DNA from: Methanobacterium sp.
GTDB taxonomy: Archaea > Methanobacteriota > Methanobacteria > Methanobacteriales > Methanobacteriaceae
DNA: 24,354 bases
Assembly: GCA_012838205.1 (NCBI GenBank)
Contig: DUPR01000018.1
Span: forward strand, 1-24,354
Direction: 5' to 3'
In this document: piece by piece, positions 8,958 through 18,802 of the stretch
How the letters are laid out: each line of letters starts with the position of its first letter
Numbering within the stretch: position 1 is the stretch's first letter
Notes under the pieces: generated by a model
Told to the model about the DNA's origin: nothing
What the model saw: the letters and a program-made list of their open reading frames with translations, nothing else
The model's database searches: none
Made by a program: the position numbers and the translations under genes

Positions 8958-11900
8958 CTAATTTCTAACCAAGTCTATCATCCCGTCAGGACGTTCTTCA
9001 ATCTCATTTTCCTGAATTAAATCCTTAATAACGCCTTTAATCCGGGTAATTGCTGGACCGCGGGCTATTTTCCCCCCGAAAAGTTTTGATACTTCACGTA
9101 CTAGTTCATCAATTTGGGTGGCGTATTGTGATTCTAAAACGATTTTGATGGCCTCGGATATCTCTTCTTCACTAATGATGTCCATTTTGGCCGGAGGATC
9201 ACCTGTTCGTCGGCGAACTATAACTGGGGAATCTTTATAATATAAAAAGTCTCCTTTCAGGATTATCTGCCCATCTAAAACTCCTAAATGAACTGCTTCT
9301 TTTAAAACATCCTTAACTCTTCTTCCCGCACGACTAAGACCCCATAAGATCCGCACACGCCGCACAACTTCATCATAGTGGATAGGTCCTTCTTCTTCAA
9401 CCACTTTCATCACAGCATGAGCCACATCCCCTACAGGTTGACTGTGGATGTCTCCAGATATTTTAACACCCGGGTCTTCACAAATCTTGTATTCTGGTAT
9501 TTCATCCACTGATTTCTCTTCAACTTCAATTTCTTGAAGTGTTTCCTCTTGAACTTCGAGAATTTCCTCTTCAAGTTTTTCTTCAACATCTTCCTCTACT
9601 ACTGAGGGGGTTATCTTTTCTTGGTTACGTTCTTCACTCAAGAGTCCTTCAATAGTTGATAATAAGCTTTTCTGGACTTCAGAACGGTTTCTGTACCAGT
9701 CTGTGGACCAAATCCTGCGTAATTTCCATCCGAGTCCTTTCAGGATTTGCTGTCTTAAGCGGTCCCTGTCTCGAGCCACTCTGCTGGTCTGGTACATGGG
9801 ACCATCAAAGGCAATTCCCAGGAGGTAACGTCCAGGATAATCCGGATCCACAATTGCCAGATCTACTCTGAAACCAGCACAACCAACCTGACGGTGGGCA
9901 TGATATCCATGGTCACAGATAAATTCATAAACTGCATCTTCAAATGCAGCGTCATTTGTATCCTGAGCAAGATCAGACATTCGAAGGGTTTTCTTTTCTG
10001 CATATTCCAGAAATTCTTTAAACGCCCTAAGACCAAATGGTGCGTTACTGCTTAAATGTAAGTCCTGGCCCCTGAAGTTAGAGAAAATCACACATTTTTC
10101 TCTTGCACGTGTTAAAAGAACATTCAAACGCCTTTCTCCACCATCTTGATTGACTGGTCCGAAGTTATGACTTAAACGTCCCTCCGAATCAAAACCATAA
10201 CCTACACTAACCATTATAACATCTCGTTCATCTCCCTGGATGGTTTCTAAGTTTTTAATGAAGAAATGTTCTTCCAAATGTGTGTTGAAGTATTTTTCCA
10301 TCCGGGGATTGAGTTTCAATTGCAATTCCAGTTCTTCCAGGAGGGCTTGCTGCTGACGAACATTGAAAGTCCCCACACCTAGGCTTTTACTATCTCCATA
10401 CTTCTTGTAGTGTTCAAAAACTGCTTTAATAACTTCTTTAGCTTCGGCACGATTAGTGGCAGTTTTACCCCTATCATACACGGTATCGGGGAGGTGTTCT
10501 AGTTTCAATCCTAATTCTTCCGAATCTTGGCTAGGGGAGGGATAGATCAGAAGATGGTTGTCATAAAATTCTTGATTACTCACTGCTATGAGGGATTCAT
10601 GCCTGCTTCGGTAGTGCCAGCGAAGCATCTTAGATGGGAAGCTACGTTTGCAAAGGTGGAGTATGCTTTCCATATCTGCCAGAACAGCCAAATCATAGTC
10701 ATCACTTTCTACATCAATCAAAATATCGAAAAAGGTAGTGGGTGGTAATTGTCGTGTGTCACCCATTATAACTGCATATTTAGCTCTTAAAAGTGCTCCA
10801 AGGGCATCTTCTGGTTTAACTTGGCTGGCTTCATCGAAAATAACGTAATCAAAGCGTAGGTTTTTAACACTATATGGGTCTAGGTACTGGGCTATTGATA
10901 GGGGGCTCATCATGAAACAGGGCTTTATGTTCTGTATTATGCCTCCACATATTGATAACAATTTCCTAATGGGCATATGTCCCCTTTTTCGGGAAAATTC
11001 ACTTTTTAGTACTCCCAATTCGGAACGGGGGGAGGCAGTGCTGGAAAGTGATGGCCGGTTTTCGTAAAGTTTTTCTGCTATTCGGAATCTATTAAGTTTA
11101 ATTATTTTACTGTCTAATTCTCTAAATTCCTTTATCTTCTTCTCCTGCACGTCACCCACAAAGCGGGAGAGTGAAGGTTCTTTTAAGAAGAAGTTGCGTA
11201 GCATGGAATCTGCGAAGTTACCCTCCAAACTGGGGATGATGTCTTTTGATTCAATTTCGTCCTTGTCAATTAAGTTCAACAGTTCTGATCCAATGGTTTC
11301 CATGCAATCAGCTCTTGATGAGCTGTAACGAGACCAATTTTGTAAATCAGAGAGTTTATTTTTCAAGAGGGAAGTCTGGGATATTAAATAGTCAATGGGG
11401 CTTTTTTTTAGATTTAAACCAAAAACTGAATCAAGATCAAAGTGTAGGAAACTATTCAAACGGTTAATGTTCTGGATTATTTGGTCATAATTCTGATGCA
11501 TTTGTTTGCTGATCCTTTTAACTTCATCTTGTTGCACTGAATCAAGAATTATAACGATTTTTTCCGTGATATGGCCTTCTTCGAGTGATTTTCGGAATTT
11601 GATGATCCATTCTGATATGTTCTTCAGATTCTCAACTTTACTTTCTTCACTTTTCCAGTGGGAGCCAAAGAGGGATTTGGCAAGTTCATCCTTTTCTCTA
11701 ATCTTGAGACGCATTTTCTGACAATTTATTAGTTCTTCCAGGTCATGGATTATTATTTCATCATCATCTGGTGTTTTATCAATGTAAAGTTTCTCTATTC
11801 TCTTTTTGGCTTTTTTGAAATCTCCACTTAAGAATTTCAGGAGTTTCGGTTTCTGTTCCTGGAAATCCATTAAAAGTGAAACGAGATCCTCTTCCAAAAC

Positions 11901-14033
11901 TCCATTTTTAAATCTTTTTAAGCCTTTGGCTCGTGATTGGAATTCTTCTAAACTTTTAATGAGGTTGTAGACTTGAAGTTTGTCATAGTCCCATTGGGTG
12001 TTAAAAAGTAGGTCTCTTTCCAGTGAGGGGAAGGATGATATTATTTCCACTGCAGCTATTAAGTGTTCCATTTCATCTAGAGTTGTTGGTATTATGATTC
12101 CTGAGATTTTAGCAAGTTTTTGGGCTTTTTCTTCAATGTGGTTTAGGGTTCCAATTGTATCAGTTAGCAGATTTTCAATTTCTTCTTCTTCAGCCGGTAA
12201 TATGGGATCTGGTTGAGTTAAATTCCATGGATTGTAGACTACTGGTTTGACCAGTTTGTATAATTCTCCCAGTTCTTTGAATTTATTAAGGGTTCGCTGC
12301 CATTCTCTTAGCGTGCAATTTTCACCATTTTCAATGGTAAAACGTGGCATTCTATTTTCTGATTTTTCAAAATGATGCAGGGATTTTTCTTTTAAACCAA
12401 AAAGCTGGTAGGGTGTCCATCTAATTTCTCCGTAGGGGGAGTGTATTAAGGTGACATATTCATTTAAATCAGATTTTAACTCTTCTATGGTGTTTAAATC
12501 TTCTTCTAACGTTATTTGCGCGGGTTTAGGGTTTCGAAGGACGCTTTCAAGTTTTTCAAGCACATCTTTTTTATTTGATTTTTTACTGTGCAACTCTAAA
12601 CAGAATTCTCCCAACCCCACACTGTCCAAGCGGCTTTTAACTACTTCAAGAGCTGCCATTTTTTCACTAACAAAAAGTACAGTATTTCCACGCGCCAGGA
12701 GTTCGGCAATGAGGTTAACTATGGTCTGAGATTTACCAGTTCCTGGTGGTCCCTCCACTACTAAGTCACAACCACGTTTTGCCTCTTCTATCACTGATAT
12801 TTGGGATGAATCTGCATCTAAAACATGATAAACATTTTCAGATGAGAGTTCTGTGTCAACCTGATCTTCTTGGAATCCTAAGCTAAATTCTTCTTCTGAT
12901 GGATCGAAAATTGCTTTTATTAGTGGGTTTTCTTCCAATGGCATATCTTCAGGCCAGCTTTCTGGATCCAGGTCTTTGTACATCACAAATTTCGTGAAAC
13001 TGAAGAAACCCAGGAAAACTTTGGGAATAACTTCCCATCCTTTTTCATGGGAAATTGATTGAGCGATTTGCTCTAAATATTTGTCTACACCCTCTTTTGT
13101 TCTTGGCATTTCAAAATCAGGTATTTCGACTCCATTATCCACTAATTTGGCTTGTAAGGATATGTTGGTTATTATGTCTTCTCCAGTCCAGCGAAGTTTA
13201 AAAGAGCCTTTTACTCGTTTTCTTTCCAGTTCAACTGGAATGAGTAGTATTGGGGCTTCTTTGAATCCATTACTACCATTTTCTTCTTTCCATTTTAAGA
13301 AACCCACAGCCAGATACAGGATGTTGTAACCCTGTTCTTCCATAACTGATCTGGCTCGTTGGTTTATGTAAAACAATCGGCGTTGGAGTTCAGAAGGAGT
13401 CAAATCAGTGGATAAGAAGATTTCTTTATTTTTTTCCAAGATTTCCTGATCTAGAGGAGGTGATTCCCAAAGCAGGGCGGTTTGTTCACTGGATAATTCA
13501 TCTTCACTGCTATTGGGCTGGGAAAGCTCTTCAATTGTATCATGGGAAATGGCATCGTCAGAGTTAGAAGGAATATCTTCAGTAGAGGCACTGGAAACAT
13601 TTACAGATATTTTTTCTTCGACTTCATCATTTATCCTTGCTTGAACATCATCAACAAGATTTTCATCTGTTTTAAAAGATAAATCTGATATTTTTATTTC
13701 ATTATCAACATTAAGAGGGGATTCTCCCTCAGATTTGCTTTTATCATCGGTTGACGGCAATTTTTCGATTTCTTTTTTTTCAGAATTAGTATCTATTTCA
13801 TCCTCAGAATTAGATAAAATTGCTTCTCCACGGGGTATGAACTGTAAAAGTTTAGTTTTTGTTTGTTTAAGTACCAATCGGTCGTAAATCTCTGCCAGTT
13901 CTGCATCTTTTACTTCCACAGTCATGGTGCGTGGGCGGAAGTTCAAGAGCTGGTTTCGCATGGTAAGGTCCAGCAAACTTTGCCTTAAAACATCAATTTG
14001 TTTATATATGTCCACTTTGGAGAGTTCGGACAT
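8958..14033 (-). CDS. DUF4011-SF1 helicase-Vsr/MTES_1575-like nuclease-DUF3320 protein (Hhe-like)
   Basis: The 1691-residue multidomain protein starts with a DUF4011-type N-terminus (LLDLTMRNQLLNFRPR, 20-35). An acidic Ser/Glu-rich linker (about 72-185) interrupts it, and it resumes at LTPSELQRRLFYINQRAR. The superfamily 1 helicase core has Walker A GPPGTGKS (428-435), motif II DEAS (Asp1067-Glu1068), then GDTRQLPPTTFF, a motif IV-like RWHYRSRHESL, motif V TIQGDERDVIMVSVG and motif VI NVLLTRAREK. A Vsr/MTES_1575-type nuclease follows at about 1364-1440 (Asp1391 in FRVDLAIVD; ARDRDRLRQQILKGLGW; RIWSTDW), then an acidic spacer and DUF3320 (about 1530-1690). DUF4011-helicase-Vsr is the architecture of Hhe, reported as a single-gene anti-phage system; a repair role is also possible. 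The usual nuclease ECDG motif reads AFDG here (1408-1411). ATG 14033 has GAGAGG upstream. Base composition is like the neighbours. Confidence 0.92.
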   Translation of the reverse strand: MSELSKVDIYKQIDVLRQSLLDLTMRNQLLNFRPRTMTVEVKDAELAEIYDRLVLKQTKTKLLQFIPRGEAILSNSEDEIDTNSEKKEIEKLPSTDDKSKSEGESPLNVDNEIKISDLSFKTDENLVDDVQARINDEVEEKISVNVSSASTEDIPSNSDDAISHDTIEELSQPNSSEDELSSEQTALLWESPPLDQEILEKNKEIFLSTDLTPSELQRRLFYINQRARSVMEEQGYNILYLAVGFLKWKEENGSNGFKEAPILLIPVELERKRVKGSFKLRWTGEDIITNISLQAKLVDNGVEIPDFEMPRTKEGVDKYLEQIAQSISHEKGWEVIPKVFLGFFSFTKFVMYKDLDPESWPEDMPLEENPLIKAIFDPSEEEFSLGFQEDQVDTELSSENVYHVLDADSSQISVIEEAKRGCDLVVEGPPGTGKSQTIVNLIAELLARGNTVLFVSEKMAALEVVKSRLDSVGLGEFCLELHSKKSNKKDVLEKLESVLRNPKPAQITLEEDLNTIEELKSDLNEYVTLIHSPYGEIRWTPYQLFGLKEKSLHHFEKSENRMPRFTIENGENCTLREWQRTLNKFKELGELYKLVKPVVYNPWNLTQPDPILPAEEEEIENLLTDTIGTLNHIEEKAQKLAKISGIIIPTTLDEMEHLIAAVEIISSFPSLERDLLFNTQWDYDKLQVYNLIKSLEEFQSRAKGLKRFKNGVLEEDLVSLLMDFQEQKPKLLKFLSGDFKKAKKRIEKLYIDKTPDDDEIIIHDLEELINCQKMRLKIREKDELAKSLFGSHWKSEESKVENLKNISEWIIKFRKSLEEGHITEKIVIILDSVQQDEVKRISKQMHQNYDQIIQNINRLNSFLHFDLDSVFGLNLKKSPIDYLISQTSLLKNKLSDLQNWSRYSSSRADCMETIGSELLNLIDKDEIESKDIIPSLEGNFADSMLRNFFLKEPSLSRFVGDVQEKKIKEFRELDSKIIKLNRFRIAEKLYENRPSLSSTASPRSELGVLKSEFSRKRGHMPIRKLLSICGGIIQNIKPCFMMSPLSIAQYLDPYSVKNLRFDYVIFDEASQVKPEDALGALLRAKYAVIMGDTRQLPPTTFFDILIDVESDDYDLAVLADMESILHLCKRSFPSKMLRWHYRSRHESLIAVSNQEFYDNHLLIYPSPSQDSEELGLKLEHLPDTVYDRGKTATNRAEAKEVIKAVFEHYKKYGDSKSLGVGTFNVRQQQALLEELELQLKLNPRMEKYFNTHLEEHFFIKNLETIQGDERDVIMVSVGYGFDSEGRLSHNFGPVNQDGGERRLNVLLTRAREKCVIFSNFRGQDLHLSSNAPFGLRAFKEFLEYAEKKTLRMSDLAQDTNDAAFEDAVYEFICDHGYHAHRQVGCAGFRVDLAIVDPDYPGRYLLGIAFDGPMYQTSRVARDRDRLRQQILKGLGWKLRRIWSTDWYRNRSEVQKSLLSTIEGLLSEERNQEKITPSVVEEDVEEKLEEEILEVQEETLQEIEVEEKSVDEIPEYKICEDPGVKISGDIHSQPVGDVAHAVMKVVEEEGPIHYDEVVRRVRILWGLSRAGRRVKDVLKEAVHLGVLDGQIILKGDFLYYKDSPVIVRRRTGDPPAKMDIISEEEISEAIKIVLESQYATQIDELVREVSKLFGGKIARGPAITRIKGVIKDLIQENEIEERPDGMIDLVRN

Positions 14034-14152
14034 TTATTAATACCTCTCATTACTCGATTAGACTGAGAACTAATTGTAACATTCAATATAATATTCATGG
14101 TTTATTAAAACTTCATATTAAAACTATCTCTCTTTTTATAATCACACGGCTT
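14034..14152 (-). promoter_or_regulatory. spacer with a possible promoter between the two helicase genes
   Basis: The 119-base gap contains, on the minus strand, an AT box GATTATAAAAAG just after the upstream gene's stop, and GAGAGGT before ATG 14033. The downstream helicase may therefore have its own promoter, or the pair may be co-transcribed with a long spacer. Confidence 0.3.
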
Positions 14153-15892
14153 TCATTCTCTCTGTATAGCTTCTTTGAAGAAGTTAGGCACTAAGTTACG
14201 GTATAGGCGGTTGCGCAATAACATGCGAAAGTTACCATCCAGAATATAAGTTTCACAGTAATCATCTTCAGCTCGCATACCTCTTCCATAGGCTTGAAGT
14301 AGAGTCATGATTGTTTTATAGGCATACCATGGGGGGTCCAACTGTTTCCTTTGGTTTACTTGGGGATCTCCTAGGTAAGGGAATGGGATCTTATAAATAA
14401 CTTGAAACTGACACTTTTCATAGGGTAAATCAACCCCTTCACTCATGGAAGGGCTGACAAGTACCCGTTTCTCTTGGGAGTGTTCGAACCTGTTTAGGAT
14501 TTGTTCCCTGTTTTTGGGGTTATGGCCCATTAAACGAGGATTTTTAAGATGCTTCATTATGTACCGCTGGCATTTGTAGTTATGGGTGTGGATGAGTCCT
14601 TTTTCATTTTGATGATGTTCTAAGATTTTTTCCAGAATGGGGAGTGTTTTGGGGGCGGTACGTTTTATTAGTCGTTGTGACATGTTTCCAACTAGTTTTA
14701 AGTGTACAGGGCGTGATGATTGTGGGAAAATACTTTTTATTTCCATATAATAGGTTTCATCAGGATCTATGCCCAGCCACTGGCAGAACAAATCCTGATC
14801 CAGGATGGTGGCACTCATTAAGAGCCTGATATCAGCATGGTTGAAGAGCCGATCACTAGCATAGTTGTTAACGCGGAGAGGTTTAAATGAAACTCCACTT
14901 GGACTGGTATCAACTACCCAGTTTTCTGGATTATTTTCTAAGTTACGAGAAAGCTCACTAAGATTCATTTTCATTCGGTTAACACGATCGGCTGACCTTT
15001 TAGGGATATTTTTTATGTTTATGTCTTGGTAATCCTCATAAATGGATTCAACAAAAAGTATCCATTCCTGCGGATCCTTGTATTTTGTCATACTTGGGGG
15101 TATGGTCTTTTTGATCTCACGTTCCAAGCGACGGTTGTAGAGATTTACTTCCAAACGCTGCATTAACTTATCTTCTATGTTGTGAGCCTCATCCAAAACC
15201 ATTAAATGCCTTTTTCCAAAATGTTTCACGTAGTTAAGTTCAAGCAGTGCGTAATCATAATTCATTAATGTAATGGGACTTTCCACTGCCACTGCTTTTT
15301 GATCCCAGTAACTGCACCGATCATTGGAACGGAAATATATGGGTGTTCCAAAAGCATCCTGAAATGCACGCATCTCACCATCAAAGGGAGATTTGCTTAT
15401 GCCGTAATCGCAGGCAAATTTTTGGGTGCTGGGGATGGTCTGGCATGTTCCCTGGTCACAACTGTACTCCAGATTTTCATTTTTGCACAAAAAGTTGCCT
15501 CTACCTTTAACAAGGGGGTAACCGAACTCCGCAGCATACTGGGATTGAAGCTGTTTAGTCATGGTCAGTATATATGAGGGTTGGTATATTCTGGCTAGGG
15601 TGGTGGCAACAGCTGATTTTCCAGTACCGGTGCCTGCTTCAAGGATAATATTGGAATAACCACGGTCAATAGCATCGACAATCTCTGATATTATTTCTAA
15701 TTGTCCTTCCCGCGGTTTTTGAAATGGGAACTTTTCTATTATATTTTCGGGAATATCTGGAAATTGATTTTTAAGTGTTTCCAGTCGTGATGTTGATATT
15801 TCAGCAGTTTTAACTTGCCTTGAATTGTCGGGTGCACAAATGCAGCGGTCTTTTATCATTCCACATTTGTTACAGAAAAAGCTGTTTTCCAT
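14153..15892 (-). CDS. XPD/DinG-family ATP-dependent DNA helicase with Fe-S cysteines
   Basis: This 579-residue superfamily 2 helicase resembles XPD/Rad3 and DinG, which unwind DNA 5'-3'. Motifs in order: PREGQLEII (Q-motif region, 60-68), Walker [10 protein letters not shown] (85-93), cysteines 136, 145, 150, 161 and 193 (four of which could ligate an Fe-S cluster as in XPD), [10 protein letters not shown] (DEAH 234-237), [21 protein letters not shown] (motif V) and [12 protein letters not shown] (motif VI). The N-terminus adds a short zinc-binding-like module, [13 protein letters not shown] (7-19), not part of the helicase core. ATG 15892 is the first start in frame. The Hhe-like helicase gene follows after 119 bases on the same strand. 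Family roles in repair and R-loop removal are known; the specific role here is inference. Confidence 0.92.
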   Translation of the reverse strand: MENSFFCNKCGMIKDRCICAPDNSRQVKTAEISTSRLETLKNQFPDIPENIIEKFPFQKPREGQLEIISEIVDAIDRGYSNIILEAGTGTGKSAVATTLARIYQPSYILTMTKQLQSQYAAEFGYPLVKGRGNFLCKNENLEYSCDQGTCQTIPSTQKFACDYGISKSPFDGEMRAFQDAFGTPIYFRSNDRCSYWDQKAVAVESPITLMNYDYALLELNYVKHFGKRHLMVLDEAHNIEDKLMQRLEVNLYNRRLEREIKKTIPPSMTKYKDPQEWILFVESIYEDYQDINIKNIPKRSADRVNRMKMNLSELSRNLENNPENWVVDTSPSGVSFKPLRVNNYASDRLFNHADIRLLMSATILDQDLFCQWLGIDPDETYYMEIKSIFPQSSRPVHLKLVGNMSQRLIKRTAPKTLPILEKILEHHQNEKGLIHTHNYKCQRYIMKHLKNPRLMGHNPKNREQILNRFEHSQEKRVLVSPSMSEGVDLPYEKCQFQVIYKIPFPYLGDPQVNQRKQLDPPWYAYKTIMTLLQAYGRGMRAEDDYCETYILDGNFRMLLRNRLYRNLVPNFFKEAIQRE

Positions 15893-16218
15893 AGGGACTT
15901 ATATTTTGGTAGTGGTATAAATACATAAAGTTTTGAAACCTTTATAACATGTTTAATCTAAATTGAATTCTAATTAAAACTGCAAGCCAGTTCATTTATA
16001 TATATTGTGGATATTACATTTTTTTGAGAAGTTTTATCAAATTTTTCTCCTATAATGTAATTTAAAGGCTCTTGTAAGGAACCATTGCATATTACTTTTT
16101 ATAATTTATTTATTATATTATTGGGGAAAATAATGCATTTTTAAACCTTAATAGATAACTAATTAATCTAAGTATAGAATTTAGAATTAATTTAAATTTT
16201 TTCATGTCGGTGTTTGCT
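15893..16218. promoter_or_regulatory. divergent promoter region of the XPD-like helicase and cbiL
   Basis: There is no gene in these 326 very AT-rich bases. TTTATATATA at 15995-16004 is a TATA box that could serve the minus-strand helicase (start site near 15970). TTTTTATAAT (about 16096-16105) or AGTATAGAAT (16171-16180) could serve cbiL. GGTG at 16209-16212 is the cbiL ribosome binding site. Confidence 0.4.
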
Positions 16219-16920
16219 ATGGATAAGGGAAAATTTATTGGTGTAGGGGTGGGTCCGGGAGACTCTGAACTACTCACAGTTAAGGGAATAAAAACATTGA
16301 AAAGTGTACCGGTCATTTGCGCTCCTAAATCTTCAAAGGATAAACCTAGTTTAGCCCTTTCAATAGTTCAAAATATATTAAATGAACGAAAAGATGACTA
16401 TGTTATACTTGAACCTCTTTTTCCAATGATAGAGGATAAAAGAGCACTGGAAAATTATTGGAAGGGCGCTGCTCAACTTGTAATTGATGAACTTGACCAA
16501 GGCAAAGATGTATCATTTATAACCTTAGGAGATCCTTCAATTTACAGCACCTTTTCCTACATTGCACAGATAATTCAAGACGAAGGATATATTGTGGAAA
16601 TGGTTCCAGGGATTACATCATTTACCAGTTGTGCTGCCAGTGCCGGCATCACTTTGAGTGAGAAAGATGAGATTGTTATAGTAGTGCCTAAAGTGGACCA
16701 GAGACTGGAAGAGATCTTAGAGCACGCCGATACAGCAGTGATAATGAAGACTTCTCGCCACTCTGAAATGCTAGAAGATATAATAAAGAAAGATTCTAGG
16801 GATAAAAAAATTATTTCTGTTCAAAATTGCGGAATGAAAGATGAAAAAATCTTCAATGGCTTTGCTAAAAAGGGAAAGTATCTTTCAACAACCATAGTTA
16901 AATTTGAAAAAAACAAATGA
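16219..16920 (+). CDS. cbiL: cobalt-factor II (precorrin-2) C20-methyltransferase CbiL
   Basis: CbiL methylates C20 of cobalt-factor II using S-adenosylmethionine in the anaerobic cobalamin pathway. Methanogens need corrinoids for the Mtr and other methyltransferases. The tetrapyrrole methylase fold shows near the N-terminus as FIGVGVGPGDSELLTVKGI. It continues with VSFITLGDPSIYSTFSYIAQ in the middle and VPGITSFTSCAASAGITLSE after it, a motif set closer to CbiL/CobI than to CbiF or CbiH. Two starts are possible: ATG 16204 has no ribosome binding site, whereas ATG 16219 has GGTG six bases upstream and puts the first strand right at the N-terminus, so 16219 is preferred (233 residues). In Methanothermobacter a cbiL gene adjoins msvR. 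Here a MetX-like gene lies between them. Confidence 0.9.
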   Translation: MDKGKFIGVGVGPGDSELLTVKGIKTLKSVPVICAPKSSKDKPSLALSIVQNILNERKDDYVILEPLFPMIEDKRALENYWKGAAQLVIDELDQGKDVSFITLGDPSIYSTFSYIAQIIQDEGYIVEMVPGITSFTSCAASAGITLSEKDEIVIVVPKVDQRLEEILEHADTAVIMKTSRHSEMLEDIIKKDSRDKKIISVQNCGMKDEKIFNGFAKKGKYLSTTIVKFEKNK

Positions 16921-16977
16921 CCGAAAGTCTCATTGTATGAATCATGCCAAAACCATTGTGTGGGAGGTTTATTCTCT

Positions 16978-17955
16978 TTGCTTGAACCAAAAAATTACAT
17001 AATTCATGACTTTAAATTTGAATCTGGGGCGGTTTTCACCGATTTAACAATTGAATACGCAGTTCAGGGAACCAAAAAGTATGATGAACAGGGAAAAGTC
17101 TGCAATGCTTTTTTATATCTTCACGGTTGGAGTGGAAATTACGCTTCAGTGGAAAACCTTAGCAGTGTAATTGGCCCTGGAAAAGTTATTGATACCAATA
17201 AGTTCTATGTGATAAGTCCAACTGCACTGGGCACGCCAGGATCATCTTGCCCATCTAGCACTGGAATGGGGATAAATTATCCAGAATACAGTATTAAAGA
17301 CATGGCAGCAGCCCAAAATGAACTGATCAGTCATTGTTTGGGGATTGAACATCTACAGGGCATTATGGGCACATCCATGGGGGGATTTCAAGTTCTTCAC
17401 TGGGCTTTAGAGTACCCTGATTTTATGGATTTCATTATACTTCATGGAACCAGTCATCGTTTATCTAACCGGATGTTTGGGGTTTATCATCTCATGAACC
17501 AGATCATTGAGGGAGATGGTGAATACAAAGGTGGAAAATATGTCCAGAATCCGGTGAAGGTCATGGAACATGTGGCTTATCTCAGTTACTTGTGGTCGCT
17601 TTCCCCAGAAAACTATGAACAATGTTTTGAATCTAAAAATGATTTTCTTAAGGGTGTCAGTGAAAGAAAGGCTGATTCAATTAATTGGGATGCTAATGAT
17701 CTAATATGGAGAAACAAAGCAATGTTTTCCTATGATCTATCCCATGATCTATCACGGATCAGTGTTCCTTCCCTAGTGATTGGAATTCACCAAGATCAGA
17801 TAGTAGATGAAAAATTCAGTATAATGCCTTTGAAGGAAGGTCTTAGAAATTCAGAAATATTTCTTTATGATTCGATATGGGGACACTATGGTTGTATAAG
17901 AGATGTTTTGAAAGCTTCGGATGCAATAAACAGGTTTTTGGCGAATTTTGACTAA
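16978..17955 (+). CDS. MetX-like alpha/beta-hydrolase (homoserine O-acetyltransferase family)
   Basis: The protein has the alpha/beta-hydrolase fold of the MetX acyltransferase group. It shows [11 protein letters not shown] (oxyanion-hole region), [20 protein letters not shown], the nucleophile elbow GTSMGGFQ (Ser133 with the start used here), [13 protein letters not shown] with the acid residue and WGHYGC with the catalytic histidine. MetX enzymes acylate homoserine from acyl-CoA for methionine synthesis. This version is about 50 residues shorter than typical MetX, so a different acyl acceptor or hydrolase activity is possible. The frame is open from TTG 16933, but TTG 16978 follows GGGAGG (16962-16967) at ten bases and gives 325 residues beginning [17 protein letters not shown], so it is preferred. 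The gene lies 57 bases after cbiL. Its TAA directly abuts the stop of msvR. Confidence 0.85.
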   Translation: MLEPKNYIIHDFKFESGAVFTDLTIEYAVQGTKKYDEQGKVCNAFLYLHGWSGNYASVENLSSVIGPGKVIDTNKFYVISPTALGTPGSSCPSSTGMGINYPEYSIKDMAAAQNELISHCLGIEHLQGIMGTSMGGFQVLHWALEYPDFMDFIILHGTSHRLSNRMFGVYHLMNQIIEGDGEYKGGKYVQNPVKVMEHVAYLSYLWSLSPENYEQCFESKNDFLKGVSERKADSINWDANDLIWRNKAMFSYDLSHDLSRISVPSLVIGIHQDQIVDEKFSIMPLKEGLRNSEIFLYDSIWGHYGCIRDVLKASDAINRFLANFD

Positions 17956-18714
17956 TTATGAACTGGTTTTTACTATAAACTGACAACATTCATCTCCCTG
18001 AGCGTAACATTTCACTTCTGACACTTCCACATGTTCCTGGAAATATTTTGAGAAGAAGGCTTCGAGCACGCCTGAATCGAAGGAACAAGCGGTTCTACCA
18101 ATTTTTGGCAGATCTTCGCATTCAAAACAGTCATATAACTGGATAATAAGGGGGTCAATGCTTTTAATTTCAATTTGTCCTAATTGATTATTTTCCCAAA
18201 ATTTTGTTAGATTATCAATAAATTCAGTGAGATCAGGGGTTTTTAATTTTTGATAGAAGGTATTCCCTACTTTGATACCTGCGTTGCGTAGTATGGGGTC
18301 AATGTTTATACCTTCATCCAAAAGTGCTACTCGAATAGATCTGAACATGAATCTGAAGAATTTCAAGGGGTCATCTGATTCAGCTACAAAATCTTGCAAG
18401 TATTGGTCATCACCATCTTCAATTTCTTTTTCTGATGAAAAATCTCCTAAAAATTTGGAATTAATGTAATATATTTTACGACGACGGTCTTCTGGGTCAA
18501 TCACCCAATCAATTATTCCTGCATTTTCTAAATCTTGCAAATGTGCTGAAATGGTAGATTTAGACCGGATCGTCGATGAAACGATCTGGGATCCGCTCAT
18601 ACCTCCTTCTTTTAAAAGTGACAGTATCTGTGCCTTTATGGGGCTTTGAATGATATTAATCCCTGTTTTTGTTGAAAATATTTTTGCACGACTTTTAGTT
18701 TTAATTGGGGCCAA
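17956..18714 (-). CDS. msvR: MsvR-type redox regulator (ArsR-like HTH plus V4R domain)
   Basis: The 252-residue protein joins an ArsR-type winged helix (about 22-85: [20 protein letters not shown], then [20 protein letters not shown] and the RRRKIYY wing) to a C-terminal V4R domain (about 115-248). Cysteines 196, 199, 210, 236, 243 and 244 sit in the V4R part ([29 protein letters not shown]). This is the layout of MsvR, the methanogen-specific V4R regulator that represses its own gene and neighbouring oxidative-stress genes and is released by thiol oxidation. ATG 18714 follows GAGGAG. The upstream region holds repeated GTTCG/TTCGTA half-sites, consistent with autoregulation. A cysteine-rich small ORF lies divergently. 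The neighbourhood with cbiL matches that remembered for Methanothermobacter msvR. Confidence 0.88.
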   Translation of the reverse strand: MAPIKTKSRAKIFSTKTGINIIQSPIKAQILSLLKEGGMSGSQIVSSTIRSKSTISAHLQDLENAGIIDWVIDPEDRRRKIYYINSKFLGDFSSEKEIEDGDDQYLQDFVAESDDPLKFFRFMFRSIRVALLDEGINIDPILRNAGIKVGNTFYQKLKTPDLTEFIDNLTKFWENNQLGQIEIKSIDPLIIQLYDCFECEDLPKIGRTACSFDSGVLEAFFSKYFQEHVEVSEVKCYAQGDECCQFIVKTSS

Positions 18715-18802
18715 TGTAACTCCTCAATTTTATTTATTCCCCTTAAACGGGACAATAGTAGTTATGTAGTTATAAATTATAACATAACAACTTGTTATAT
18801 TC

